Positions 1-8,177 of a stretch of DNA of 20,282 nucleotides are shown piece by piece. The notes beneath the pieces were generated by a model. That model had not been told where the DNA came from, ran no database searches, and worked only from the letters and a program-made list of their open reading frames with translations. Made by a program: the position numbers and the translations under genes. The number at the start of each line of letters is the position of its first letter. Positions within the stretch are counted from its first letter, which is position 1. The stretch is from Symbiodinium natans (Eukaryota > Sar > Dinophyceae > Suessiales > Symbiodiniaceae): contig CAJNDS010001395.1 of NCBI GenBank assembly GCA_905221605.1, positions 1 to 20,282 on the forward strand. Direction: 5' to 3'.

Positions 1-346
1 GGGGGGGGGGGGGGTGTGGTCTTTCTGGTATCTTTTCCGACCCCTGAAATGTTAGCAAAGGTATCCGGTAACTCACCTTACCCCCTCCCTCAGAAACAAT
101 AAATAATGAACGGCCATGTGCAACTTCTGCTTTTTCATGCTTCTTTCAGCTTGAGGGTTTCGGGTCTTGAGGGGATTTCAGGGACTTAACATGACTTAGC
201 CCAAAACGCCATGTCAAAACAGTAGTACGAGAAAGGAAGAGAGGAGAGCAAGATAAGTGAAGCAAAGAGTTGAGAAACATCAATCCGTAAACAGTAGAGA
301 CAAGCGGACCAGAGTGGAGCAGTAAGTCTAACAAAAGTGGAATGGA

Positions 347-610
347 ATGGCGGCAAAGTGTTTTAGTTGTTGTGGGGGCTTGTTTGCTGTGAGGCTCTGG
401 CTCGTTCTTGCTTTTGTTGCTGTGGATGCCGGGCGCGTTTCTTGTTTGTGCGGGTCAGGCGCATTGATTTGTTTAATTTGCTGTGGAGTCTGGGCGGTCT
501 GCCTTGGCCATGTGTGGTCCCTTTCCAGGGCGCGTATGTTTTTTGCTGGGGGGGCCGGGCGCGTATGTTCTTTGGCTGCGGGTCGGTCGCCTTTTGCTTT
601 TGCTACGGGG
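347..610 (+). repeat. G/T-rich low-complexity tract (copy 1)
   Basis: The plus strand here is strongly G/T-biased, with repeated GGGCGCGT-type and TTGTTTG-type words, for example two close copies of GGGCGCGTATGTT. Overlapping ORFs are open in several frames on both strands because of this bias, and the homologous tract in copy 2 (16000-16200) has lost about 100 bp in several pieces without regard to frame. I read it as noncoding skewed DNA, not a gene. Confidence 0.6.
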
Positions 611-1746
611 TGCTCCGGGTACTCCCTTTCGCCTTCACAAAAACCCCACACAACAACAAAAATCACGGGTTTCTATGATTTCTATGGAATGACCTAAGAC
701 TTAAGAGTTGGCCTCCCTTCACGCCTTACTAGGACTCCGAAGACATGACATGCACCTTTCACCTCGTCGAATTCCTGGAAGACACTTGAAGGACACTCCC
801 TTGCGTTCAGCGCCCGAAGGGAACCCATACACGCAACAGTCCCTCTGACCCCCTGTAGTACGCAACCCCTTCCTTCCATGCCACCCCTTGAGAAATTAGC
901 AACATAACCGTATCATAACCGTCGTGCACAAACTGACAAACTGACGAGCTCAGGCCTTGACGGATCTGGACTTGTTTGGAGTGGTCAGTGAACGTCGCTT
1001 GTCGGTGGGGCCTCGGGGCACAAGTCGAGAGAGAAAGGGGGCAGGAGTAAGCAAATTCGGGCAGTGTGGAGTGTGAAGACATTGATTACCTGAATGAGTA
1101 CCTATTATACCTGGCTCGGCTCCCAGAAAAGCAAGGATCGCTCCCCGCCAGTCCAAGAAGACTCCAAGAAGCACTTGAGCTGCTGACGGACTTATGAAGA
1201 CCTTGCTCAGACATAGGAGGAAAAGACACGCAGCAGGAAACGCAACAGGATTTGCATAGCAAGCGCAGCTGCTGTTTTGCATCAGCATCCATGGCCCTCC
1301 TACGGTGAGGCTAAACACGCCGACGTGTGGTCTTAGCAGTGCGTGTTGCTCGTGCAACTCTCAATTCCGAAACATGGGGCCCGTCGCATCCTGCATGGCA
1401 TGGGAGTTGGTACTTGTAAAATGAATTACTCGCACGGGCTGAAGTTCCTCTTGCAGTCGGTCTCCTTCCCCGAAGCGAGTCTTCTGCTTGTCAGCATGCC
1501 TGAGAGAGACAGGAAAATGGCTGAATCACATGGCTACAAAACCACTCCGGCCCTCCAAGCGCGTGTCACATCTCACACGGCCAAAGCTAAACTGCGTGTC
1601 TCTCAAGTCTTACAACACAGTTCACCGCACCTCCGGAAGACTGTGCAGGACAGGCATCCTCGTCTCGCATGTCTGAATTACTCTGCAGGCCGGCAGGCTC
1701 AAATGATTTACCTCGCACTCTCCTGTCTCAGCTTCATTGAATCAGG
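611..1746. other. Duplicated stretch with no convincing gene
   Basis: About 1.1 kb shared with copy 2 (16203-17340). The largest frame is plus-strand 1343-1819 (158 codons), open here but broken in copy 2 by small deletions near 17168 and 17190. Its composition is not convincingly protein-like and its 3' part overlaps a better minus-strand candidate. No RNA gene or promoter was recognised. Confidence 0.5.
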
Positions 1747-1937
1747 CTACAACAAAACAGTTGGCCTCGGCTGCTGCTTCATGAAGCGGTCTTTTCCCGC
1801 CCAAACAAGTCCCAAGTAGTCGCACGCGAGGCACATATAGGCTTGCGCCGGCAACGCTGTATGCCACTGTATGCCTTCTGCGGCTTTCTCTAGCTGGATT
1901 CTCGCAAGAAACTCTTTGTCGGTCACGATGCATGGAG
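1747..1937 (-). CDS. Candidate coding exon, unknown protein (intact copy)
   Basis: Minus-strand reading gives a protein-like C-terminal segment with the stretches TDKEFLARIQLEKAAEG and ACDYLGLVWAGKDRFMKQQ, ending at TAG (1747-1749). A possible acceptor (a pyrimidine-rich stretch ending in TATGTAG) lies just upstream at about 1938. The homologous exon at 17341-17530 carries AAA to TAA right after the QLE residues and a deletion of about 13 bp, so it is a broken copy. That contrast suggests this reading was once a real exon. No family is recognised; the Cys, Trp and aromatic content suggests a folded segment. The rest of the gene is not identified. Confidence 0.38.
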
Positions 1938-1992
1938 CTACATAGTTGCGGGTCGAGATAGCCGACAAGAGTCTCTTATTACCTTGCGAAGG

Positions 1993-2310
1993 ACATGCAG
2001 TACAGGGCTGCATTCGAGGATCCTAATCGCCAGACTTACTCTGCATTCGAGCATCCTAATAACCTTTTCTGGCCCATTTCCTGGGCCCCCCTGAGTCTTG
2101 TAGGAACGCCCGCATCCTCATTAGCCATCTCCCACCCCTGCTGTATGACTGGCTCTGAGCAGGGAAAGAGAAGTTATAACAATGCTGAGGGCTTGGCTTC
2201 AATACCAAGGCGCAGCCTTCCCGCTGACGGACTGCACAATGCCCCGTGGATTTCACAGCTGACAGGGTCTTTGGGAAGGAAACACACATGGCCTTGGAAC
2301 TGGTATCTCC
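1993..2310. other. Copy-1-specific block inside the duplication
   Basis: This block of about 318 bp is replaced by unrelated sequence (17585-17990) in copy 2. It contains a short direct repeat, TGCATTCGAGNATCCTAAT, at about 2009-2027 and 2042-2060 (offset 33). Several overlapping frames are open on both strands and none is convincing. It is either an insertion here or a replacement in the other copy. Confidence 0.6.
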
Positions 2311-2389
2311 AAGCATCCAGTGTACCTGGCACGTTCCATTGCAAAGCATCTCTTGGTCCTTGGCCTTTAACAGAAGCCTCTCTCGAAAC

Positions 2390-2512
2390 ATGAGCCTGCT
2401 GAAGGCCATCGCTCACAGCGACCTGGCAGTGCAGACTGCGAGAATCTGGATTGCCACAAAACGCGTGAGGTTGAACGCTTCTGCTCTACAAACTCACTGC
2501 GCAACATCATGA
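2390..2512 (+). pseudogene. Frameshifted counterpart of the 18066-18302 ORF
   Basis: It begins MSLLKAIAHSDLAV and continues ARIWIATKRVRLN, matching the ORF at 18066 with a few replacements (K/L, Q/E, T/I, A/T). It then shifts frame where five bases present in copy 2 (near 18167) are missing, stopping at 2510-2512. A second single-base difference near 2545 would also shift the frame. Most base differences in the shared part change amino acids, so selection on the protein is not evident; it may be a chance ORF carried by the duplication. Confidence 0.4.
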
Positions 2513-3376
2513 ACTGCTCCCAAGAGAAGTGGACAAGTCAAAAGTCTGCAAAGCGGAAACTCGTCCGCTATTTTCAGCAATCAAGGTTTTCGGATTCTGC
2601 GTCTTGATGGCGACTGCACTGAAGACCCCTTCCTGCAACTAAGGCCAAACCCTGTCAGCTTTAATGCAAGAAGACACGCACGGCAACGCAGGCACTGATT
2701 CTTCGAAACTACCAGCCAAAGCTTCAGTTGAACCACTTGCCTTGTAGGCTTGGTGTTTTCTCGGACATGAGGGCCATAACCAGGGAGGCGTAGGATTTGG
2801 GGCTTGTGGCATTTAGGGTTTTGAGGTTTGAATAGCGTCGTCCTTGTGAGATCTTAGTGAACCTGGGGGATACAGAAGCGCGGCAAATGGCTGCTCCAAT
2901 GCATCCTACCTGCGATGAAAACAGTTCAGTACTCAAAGAATATACATTCGCTGGATCTGAAGGTGGAAATGGGGTGGGGTGGTAGTGACTTAATTAATTA
3001 TGTCTTTACCTGGGGTGTGTTCCTCTCATCGGGATGCAAAAGCGGGTCGTTCAACAATATGCCCCTGCCGGCGTTTCCCTCACTGACTATATTCCTCTCA
3101 CCGGCAGGCCGCTTCAACACCCCATCTATGTTCTCTCTGTCTTTCCGTGTTCCTGTCATCGCAGCGCTGAGCTTCCCTTTCCATAAATTATGGAGACGCT
3201 CCAATCTTAACTTCATGCTTACTGATGCTATCGCGTCTTTCTTGGACTGCGCGTCGCCTACATCAGCCAAACTCACAAACGTCTCCTCACTGTCACGCAG
3301 CGCCCGTCGCATGGCCACACTGTCAGCGCGCATGCTTCCATGTTGTTGCTATAAATACGACATCAACGGCACGGAT
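2513..3376. other. Duplicated stretch with degenerate internal repeats, no confident gene
   Basis: This matches 18180-19010 with many indels. Around 3010-3170 a motif like GTGTTCCTCTCATCG recurs three times about 80 bp apart in degenerate form (GTGTTCCTCTCATCG, TATTCCTCTCACCGG, GTGTTCCTGTCATCG); the same triplet appears at 18710-18860. A minus-strand frame, 2998-3333 (111 codons, charged and helix-like), is open here, but copy 2 lacks about 70 bp in its middle and retains only part of the frame. I regard it as a weak coding candidate. Confidence 0.4.
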
Positions 3377-3490
3377 TTAATCTCCTAGCAGGTCTGTCAG
3401 TTCTTTTTGTCTACCATCGGCTGCAGTGGCCAGGAATTGTTGGGCATAGTCCAGCTCATTGACGGGATCTTGCCACGGAAGAAGAATACC
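3377..3490 (-). CDS. Coding-like island, possible ankyrin-type N-cap (copy 1)
   Basis: Read on the minus strand from a candidate acceptor (TGTCGCAG, exon from 3490) the frame gives PWQDPVNELDYAQQFLATAA followed by DGRQKELTDLLGD and a TAA at 3377-3379. The second half resembles the opening helix pair of an ankyrin repeat (A-A-DG-x5-LLx), but only half a repeat is present, so the family is a guess. Copy 2 (19012-19113) keeps LPWQ-PVN and FLATAADG but has a 1-nt frame change after it and the acceptor AG is AC there. Confidence 0.35.
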   Translation of the reverse strand, partial: GILLPWQDPVNELDYAQQFLATAADGRQKELTDLLGD

Positions 3491-3635
3491 CTGCGACACT
3501 CCCTGTGAATGTAAATCCGCTGGGAGTCATCTTGAGAAAGTTTTGCCACGCAGGACCATGGCGGAACCCGCGATGGCAAAGTGCAAGTTTGTGCGCTGCC
3601 TGCTGACTTGTAGGAGTCTTTGGAGGACATCTCAC

Positions 3636-3776
3636 TTTGGGATCGTTCCCTGGCGCATCTCGAAACGTCTCTGAACTTCGTCGATCAGGAAGGAGACCAT
3701 TTTAAGAGATTCATCAGCACTCATCAGCTTGGTTTGGGCTGCATTCTGAACTCTCTGATAATCCCCGAGAGCACTC
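3636..3776 (-). CDS. Candidate coding exon, unknown protein
   Basis: This is a 141-nt minus-strand island just outside the duplication. The candidate acceptor is CAAACTAG|G and the candidate donor is CCAAA|GTGAGA. The frame reads ALGDYQRVQNAAQTK, then SADESLKMVSFLIDEVQRRF, an amphipathic, coiled-coil-like helix rich in E, K and R, and would stop immediately after the donor if unspliced. Phase is 1 nt in and 2 nt out. Opposite-strand frames here are open but less protein-like. No family is recognised. It may belong with the 4817-5311 exon on the same strand, but the 1 kb between them holds a foldback repeat. Confidence 0.42.
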
Positions 3777-4165
3777 CTAGTTTGGACCGCCTCGAAGTGG
3801 CACAACGGCCCCACGTCAGGGCTGACAGAGAGTCTATCACGGGCATGTGTGTCATCTGTGCACCAGCCATAGAGCATCCAAAACCAAAATGCCCGACCTT
3901 CCCTCCCAAACGGAATGAATATCCTTTATTTTTTGTGGGAGGGCGGGGGGGTATTTCTTTGTTTCGCTTATCTTGCACGCACTACCAGATATGGAAATCA
4001 ATGACCCTCTCAGTGTTTCTTGTGGGTTCGGACGCTGTCGCCTCCCTCTCGGTGTTGCCGCGTGCTCGTGACGTACTGGTTGTAAGCATCTCAAAGCCAG
4101 GAAATACGAAAAGGCGCTCGAATCTGGCTTTCGCTTTCACGAGTCGTGAAACAGCGGCAGGGCCA
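3777..4165. other. No supported gene
   Basis: Plus-strand 3620-4177 is open for 185 codons but lies antisense to the better minus-strand exon at its 5' end, and the rest (including a G-rich GGGAGGGCGGGGGGG stretch at about 3938) has no protein-like character. I see no RNA gene or regulatory motif. Confidence 0.4.
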
Positions 4166-4271
4166 CACTTGCCTTAAAACGCGGGGTGGCTGGCCGCCCC
4201 CATTTTGCAAGCGCAATGCTCGCATGATGATTTGGAAGGATTCATATACTTTTGGAAGCCAGGGCGCGACG

Positions 4272-4317
<46 letters not shown>

Positions 4318-4485
4318 TCCTTTCCTTGTCCCGCTGAAAAAAGCAGGGGGTTGGGGGGGTTTGGGGGGGGGGGGGGGGGCGCAGGCCCCCCCATGTGAAA
4401 TCACAATGCTCGCATCATGGGCTTAAAAGAAAAAACTCGTATGGTGGCTTTGGAAGGGTCATATGCTTCTGGAAGCAAGCTTGCA
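4166..4485 (+). repeat. Two degenerate minisatellite units with a C43 / G-tract foldback
   Basis: Two diverged copies of the unit that forms the 9712-11849 array. Shared landmarks are CTTAAAA or CTGAAAAAAGC, then a G tract, GCGC, a C tract, CATTTGCA-like, and CAATGCTCGCATGATG. The segment TTTGGAAGGATTCATATACT (about 4231) recurs as TTTGGAAGGGTCATATGCTT (about 4450), showing a dimer. Between them lie an uninterrupted C43 (4272-4314) and G5-TT-G7-TTT-G17 (4346-4379), which can pair as a long hairpin. Proline- or glycine-homopolymer ORFs across it are artefacts of the tracts. Confidence 0.85.
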
Positions 4486-4816
4486 CGAATGAAAAAGAGA
4501 GGAATCTTCAGGGAGTATGTCGCGCCTTCTCCTGGTCACCCGCACTACATCCGCAGGCCTGGGCTAGGGTAAGGGCTTTCAGGGCTCAATTAAAGTTCAG
4601 GGCTCAGCCAGACTCGCAGCATTGACAACGCTCAGTTTTAAACCTGCTTACGCGATCTCGCGCGGCACATACCACTGGCAAAACGAAACGATGAAACTAC
4701 CAAGCCAATCTAGTCTTCGTACCCTCTGGGTGCGGCGGGTCTCGCAGCCAATTGGCTGTGCAAATGGCCAGCTGTTCACCCAACTCAACTCCGTTGGCGC
4801 AAAACGCAGGAGTTCG

Positions 4817-5311
4817 TCAAATCCACCGCAGCATGACCACATGACGAAACACATAAGTCTCAGAAAGGCGTCGCAAGTCCCTCGCCAACTCCTCGCTGTC
4901 CAATCCTTTTGCTTCACATCCGCGACGCAGCTGGTTGGCAGCAAGGTCCAAGTCGATGACTGAGAACATGCCGACCTCAGACCACCACTGGACGGCATCC
5001 AACACCGCGAGGCACGCAACAAAGTGGGCTCCTTGCTCATTGGCAAAAGCCAGTGTGGCTCCAAGCGCACCTGGGCCAGCAGCCGACCGATGCAGACTTG
5101 CCAGGCCGTCCACCAGCAGCCCCGACTTCCATTTGCGGCACACTGCACCACTGCAAAGCTTGAACGCTCCGAAAGCCACCGGGCTCTCTTGCACACTTTC
5201 CTGAAAATCTTCAGGTGACAAAGCGTCACCCTGGCAGTCACCAACGCCACCTGCTAGCCGCGACAGCACCTTAGCCGCGACAGCACCTGTGTGCAAACGC
5301 GCAAGCAGCAT
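4817..5311 (-). CDS. Candidate coding exon, unknown soluble protein
   Basis: The minus-strand frame is open for 164 codons and strongly protein-like, with SGLLVDGLASLHRSA, GATLAFANEQGAHFVACLAV, DAVQWWSEVGMFSVIDLDLA and LDSEELARDLRRLSETY. A classic acceptor (pyrimidine-rich, ending TTGCTCCTAG) sits directly before its first codon, so 5311 is taken as the exon start and the ATG there need not be the start codon. A possible donor is CTGCG|GTGGAT, giving an exon end near 4827; otherwise it stops at 4817-4819. The composition (Ala/Leu-rich helices, one WW) gives no family I recognise. It lies downstream of the tandem exon array on the same strand and is plausibly a 3' exon of that gene. Confidence 0.55.
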   Translation of the reverse strand: MLLARLHTGAVAAKVLSRLAGGVGDCQGDALSPEDFQESVQESPVAFGAFKLCSGAVCRKWKSGLLVDGLASLHRSAAGPGALGATLAFANEQGAHFVACLAVLDAVQWWSEVGMFSVIDLDLAANQLRRGCEAKGLDSEELARDLRRLSETYVFRHVVMLRWI

Positions 5312-5391
5312 CTAGGAGCAAGGAAGGTTAAGCAGGCGAGCCATTTCCACCACATGCATGGTACTGCATAGCATACGTTACACTTGTAAGA

Positions 5392-6611
5392 CCACAACCA
5401 GTACCACAGTCAAGCGCCCCCTGAAAGAAGCTGCGCAGGACTGACAAAACTACATCCGTCCAAACAAATTAAAACAAGCAGGCATAGGAGGCGCCTATGA
5501 ACAAGCATCCAGGAACGAGGTCGCCTACCAAAAAAAACCCTGGAGTGGTGTTGCTGGATGACCCTGACCCCGAATTCCCGATAAGGCCACAACCAGTACC
5601 ACAGTCAAGCGCCCCCTGAAAGAAGCTGCGCAGGACTGTCAAAACAACATCCGTCCAAGCAAATTAAAACAAGCAGGCATAGGAGGCGCCTATGAACAAG
5701 CATCCAGGAACGAGGTCGCCTACCAAAAAAACCCTGGAGTGGTGTTGCTGGATGACCCTGACCCCGAATTCCCGATAAGGCCACAACCAGTACCACAGTC
5801 AAGCGCCCCCTGAAAGAAGCTGCGCAGGACTGACAAAACTACATCCGTCCAAACAAATTAAAACAAGCTGGCATAGGAGGCGCCTATGAACAAGCATCCA
5901 GGAACGAGGTCGCCTACCAAAAAACCCTGGAGTGGTGTTGCTGGATGACCCTGACCCCGAATTCCCGATAAGGCCACAACCAGTACCACAGTCAAGCGCC
6001 CCCTGAAAGAAGCTGCGCAGGACTGTCAAAACAACATCCGTCCAAGCAAATTAAAACAAGCAGGCATAGGAGGCGCCTATGAACAAGCATCCAGGAACGA
6101 GGTCGCCTACCAAAAAAACCCTGGAGTGGTGTTGCTGGATGACCCTGACCCCGAATTCCCGATAAGGCCACAACCAGTACCACAGTCAAGCGCCCCCTGA
6201 AAGAAGCTGCGCAGGACTGACAAAACTACATCCGTCCAAACAAATTAAAACAAGCAGGCATAGGAGGCGCCTATGAACAAGCATCCAGGAACGAGGTCGC
6301 CTACCAAAAAAACCCTGGAGTGGTGTTGCTGGATGACCCTGACCCCGAATTCCCGATAAGGCCACAACCAGTACCACAGTCAAGCGCCCCCTGAAAGAAG
6401 CTGCGCAGGACTGACAAAACTACATCCGTCCAAACAAATTAAAACAAGCAGGCATAGGAGGCGCCTATGAACAAGCATCCAGGAACGAGGTCGCCTACCA
6501 AAAAAACCCTGGAGTGGTGTTGCTGGATGACCCTGACCCCGAATTCCCGATAAGGCCACAACCAGTACCACAGTCAAGCGCCCCCTGAAAGAAGCTGCGC
6601 AGGACTGACAA
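5392..6611 (-). repeat. Tandem array of six 194-bp exon-plus-intron units
   Basis: Unit starts (CCACAACCAG on the plus strand) fall at 5392, 5587, 5781, 5974, 6168, 6362 and 6556, giving periods of 195, 194, 193, 194, 194 and 194 plus a 55-bp partial. On the minus strand each unit reads as about 106 nt continuing the gene frame (LRSFFQGALDCGTGC, then GSGSSSNTTPG), followed by GTAGGC...TTTTGTCAG, an 88-nt intron-like segment. Two subtypes exist: A (plus strand GACTGACAAAACTACATCC) and B (GACTGTCAAAACAACATCC), in the order A-B-A-B-A-A from left to right. The A-run in ACC(A)nCCC has n = 8, 7, 6, 7, 7, 7, accounting for the period differences. Overlapping 65-codon ORFs repeated through the array are by-products. 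Confidence 0.93.
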
Positions 6612-7469
6612 TGGGCAAAACCGAAGCCCCCGAAACAAGAGAGGCTGCCTTGATTGCAGGCAAGCTTCGAGAGAATGCAGGGCTGGAAGCAAAGGGTGGC
6701 CGGGCTGAAGTGACCCCACCACCACAGGTGACGCACGGAAAGCTCGTCCACATGCCGTCGGGGAAGGCACTTCGACAACTCTGGCGTCGATGTCCAGTTG
6801 CGGCATGTCGATCTCCAAGGTTGGCGCTGTCAAGAGTGGAGCTTGCCAACAAACAAGTTCACCAGAATGTTCATGTTGCTCTGAAGGCGCTTCCAAGTCT
6901 TCACGAATGTCTGCAGATTCTGCATGGGGAAGTTCATGAGTATCGTTCTCTGGCACCACCGGAATCTGATGGCTTTCAAGTTGCTCTGACGGTGCCTCCA
7001 AATCTTCAAGAACGTCCGATTCTGCAAGAGACGCCGATCCCCTCGACCTCCAAGTCAAGTAAGCCATGGGAAGAACCATAGCTAGGAATGAGAACGACGC
7101 CATGAGCACTTTGGCAGCTCTGCTCCAGAAAAAGTCAATGCGAAATCCCGTCCGCAGAAAGGCTCTCACGTCCATGTTTCCCGTGACTTTGCGCAGGACT
7201 GGCACGCCGAAGGCTGTAACTCTCAGTACAACCTTGGACACAATGTGGGCACCTGACGCTCTGGCCGGCCCATTTGCAGCATCTATTTTGCATGAAAGCA
7301 TCCCGCTTGCACAAGCCCAGCCCAGCAGGACAAGGAGCAAACATACGACTTTAGCCCTCATTGGAACCAAGTCGCAGGAGCAACCGCGCTTCAATATGGG
7401 GAGTGTCAACAGGGGATTTGTGTGGCAATATCCTTTCACACTACAGCGCTTCATCTGTGCCAAAGCCAT
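6495..7469 (-). CDS. Putative secreted or plastid-targeted membrane protein, unknown family
   Basis: This is an ORF of 324 codons. A start at 7361 gives a clean signal peptide, MRAKVVCLLLVLLGWACASG, so that ATG is preferred over 7469; an acceptor-like site (GATTTTTCTACAG, exon from about 7482) lies upstream and could serve cis- or spliced-leader splicing. Counting from 7361, residues 21-83 are basic with few acidic residues, and a membrane segment (about 84-103, VLMASFSFLAMVLPMAYLTW) follows. Then come two copies of an acidic motif, EDLEAPSEQ, about 40 residues apart. The 3' end enters the tandem array (LRSFFQGALDCGTGC) and stops at TAG in the first unit unless spliced there. The signal peptide / basic region / second TM layout resembles dinoflagellate class I plastid presequences. 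No enzymatic domain is recognised. Confidence 0.6.
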   Translation of the reverse strand: MALAQMKRCSVKGYCHTNPLLTLPILKRGCSCDLVPMRAKVVCLLLVLLGWACASGMLSCKIDAANGPARASGAHIVSKVVLRVTAFGVPVLRKVTGNMDVRAFLRTGFRIDFFWSRAAKVLMASFSFLAMVLPMAYLTWRSRGSASLAESDVLEDLEAPSEQLESHQIPVVPENDTHELPHAESADIREDLEAPSEQHEHSGELVCWQAPLLTAPTLEIDMPQLDIDARVVEVPSPTACGRAFRASPVVVGSLQPGHPLLPALHSLEACLQSRQPLLFRGLRFCPLSVLRSFFQGALDCGTGCGLIGNSGSGSSSNTTPGFFW

Positions 7470-7685
7470 GTTTCGCTTCCTACTGTAGAAAAATCGGCTC
7501 CATATGGACCAAGGATCATGACACGTTTTTCGAGAAATTGCCTGCCACTGCCTTCAGTTTATTGACAGCACAAGTTTTGAGCTTAAGCCAAACATCCTTC
7601 GAATCGGCAGTTGTCAACATGATTGGCTTTGACGAACAAATATACAGCAAGACTCTCCCTTTTATTCTCTTGTCATGTTTCTTAG

Positions 7686-7882
7686 CCATGGATAGATGTT
7701 CCATGGGATTCCACAGAGTTCCAATACAACGAATGCGAAGATTTCCACGCCCTGTCCCTGCTTCAACCCCTGACTCCGAGCCTTCTGCATGGCTACGCCA
7801 GTCTCTGCGAAGCAAGCCTCCAAGAATGAGAAGACTTGAGGATGAAGAAGGAAATGTAGAAGCACAAGCGGTTGCAGGACAG
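7686..7882 (+). CDS. Plus-strand exon with strong splice signals, Arg-rich protein
   Basis: The exon is bounded by an excellent acceptor (TTCTCTTGTCATGTTTCTTAG, AG at 7684-7685) and an excellent donor (GGACAG|GTAAGA, GT at 7883). It begins CC-ATG, then reads 65 codons in phase 0: basic, with Arg and Pro clusters (QRMRRFPRPVPAS, LRSKPPRMRR) and an acidic tail (LEDEEGN). With the ATG only two bases after the acceptor, this could be a first coding exon joined to a spliced leader, divergent from the minus-strand gene starting near 7482. The downstream exon is not identified. The upstream continuation of the frame (7361-7685) is probably noncoding. No family is recognised. Confidence 0.5.
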
Positions 7883-7950
7883 GTAAGATCAAAAAAGAAC
7901 AGTACAAGGAGACAGCGTAAAGATTAAAGAAGGAGAGCTAGGTGAAGAAT

Positions 7951-8177
7951 ACTCCTATGTAGGTGTACTAGACCATGCAATGCATACTACATGAATTATG
8001 GATAACATTCAAGCTGATTTGCAAGCAATCGTGCCTGTCTGGTGAGGAGCCACGCCTGCCAAAACTGTTCTGTATGAAGCAACCCTCACAAGGGCATGTG
8101 CCTTCCAGAAGTCGGGGTCAAGTTAATTGTGTCCAACCTTTCGCTGGTAGCCTGAACGAAGCGTATGAGCACAGGTA
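7951..8177 (+). repeat. 227-bp direct repeat, copy 1
   Basis: Identical to 8481-8707 except for one base (A at 8136, G at 8666), with the start points 530 bp apart. No TG...CA termini and no target-site duplication were found at the outer edges, so an LTR pair is not supported; a recent partial tandem duplication of a 530-bp unit explains it more simply. On the minus strand the repeat contains the sequence AAAG|GTTGGAC, a possible donor, here GT. Confidence 0.95.

Larger units (their letters stand above)
1..3612. repeat. Segmental duplication, copy 1
   Basis: This segment recurs in the same orientation at 15649-19232. By eye the first 1.9 kb differs by roughly 1.5-3% plus small indels (for example copy 1 lacks about 26 bp present near 16875, and carries an extra 11 bp near 1165). 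The block 1993-2310 has no counterpart: copy 2 has a different 400-bp block there. Similarity resumes at AAGCATCCAG (2311 and 17991) and fades after TGCTGACTTGTA at 3612. The left edge is a G14 run at the window start; copy 2 is also preceded by a G run. Copy 1 keeps minus-strand coding-like islands that are broken in copy 2, and copy 2 keeps a plus-strand ORF broken in copy 1. No transposase or reverse transcriptase is visible inside. Confidence 0.93.

Noticed and set aside
347-697. Cys/Leu/Phe-rich plus-strand ORFs and the minus-strand 328-666 ORF
   Set aside because: The tract is compositionally skewed and its copy at 16000 has suffered frame-ignoring deletions.
3620-4177. 185-codon plus-strand ORF
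   Set aside because: Its start overlaps a more convincing minus-strand exon with splice-site support; the remainder is low in protein-like character and includes a G-rich stretch.
4174-4426. Polyproline and polyglycine ORFs
   Set aside because: They are products of the C43 and G tracts only.
5410-6383. A 60-65-residue ORF repeated in each 194-bp unit on the minus strand
   Set aside because: It is the alternative frame of the tandem unit, spans the intron-like segment, and changes frame between units because 194 is not a multiple of 3.
6611-7081. 156-codon plus-strand ORF
   Set aside because: It is antisense to the ORF with signal peptide, membrane segment and acidic motif repeats, which is the more protein-like reading.
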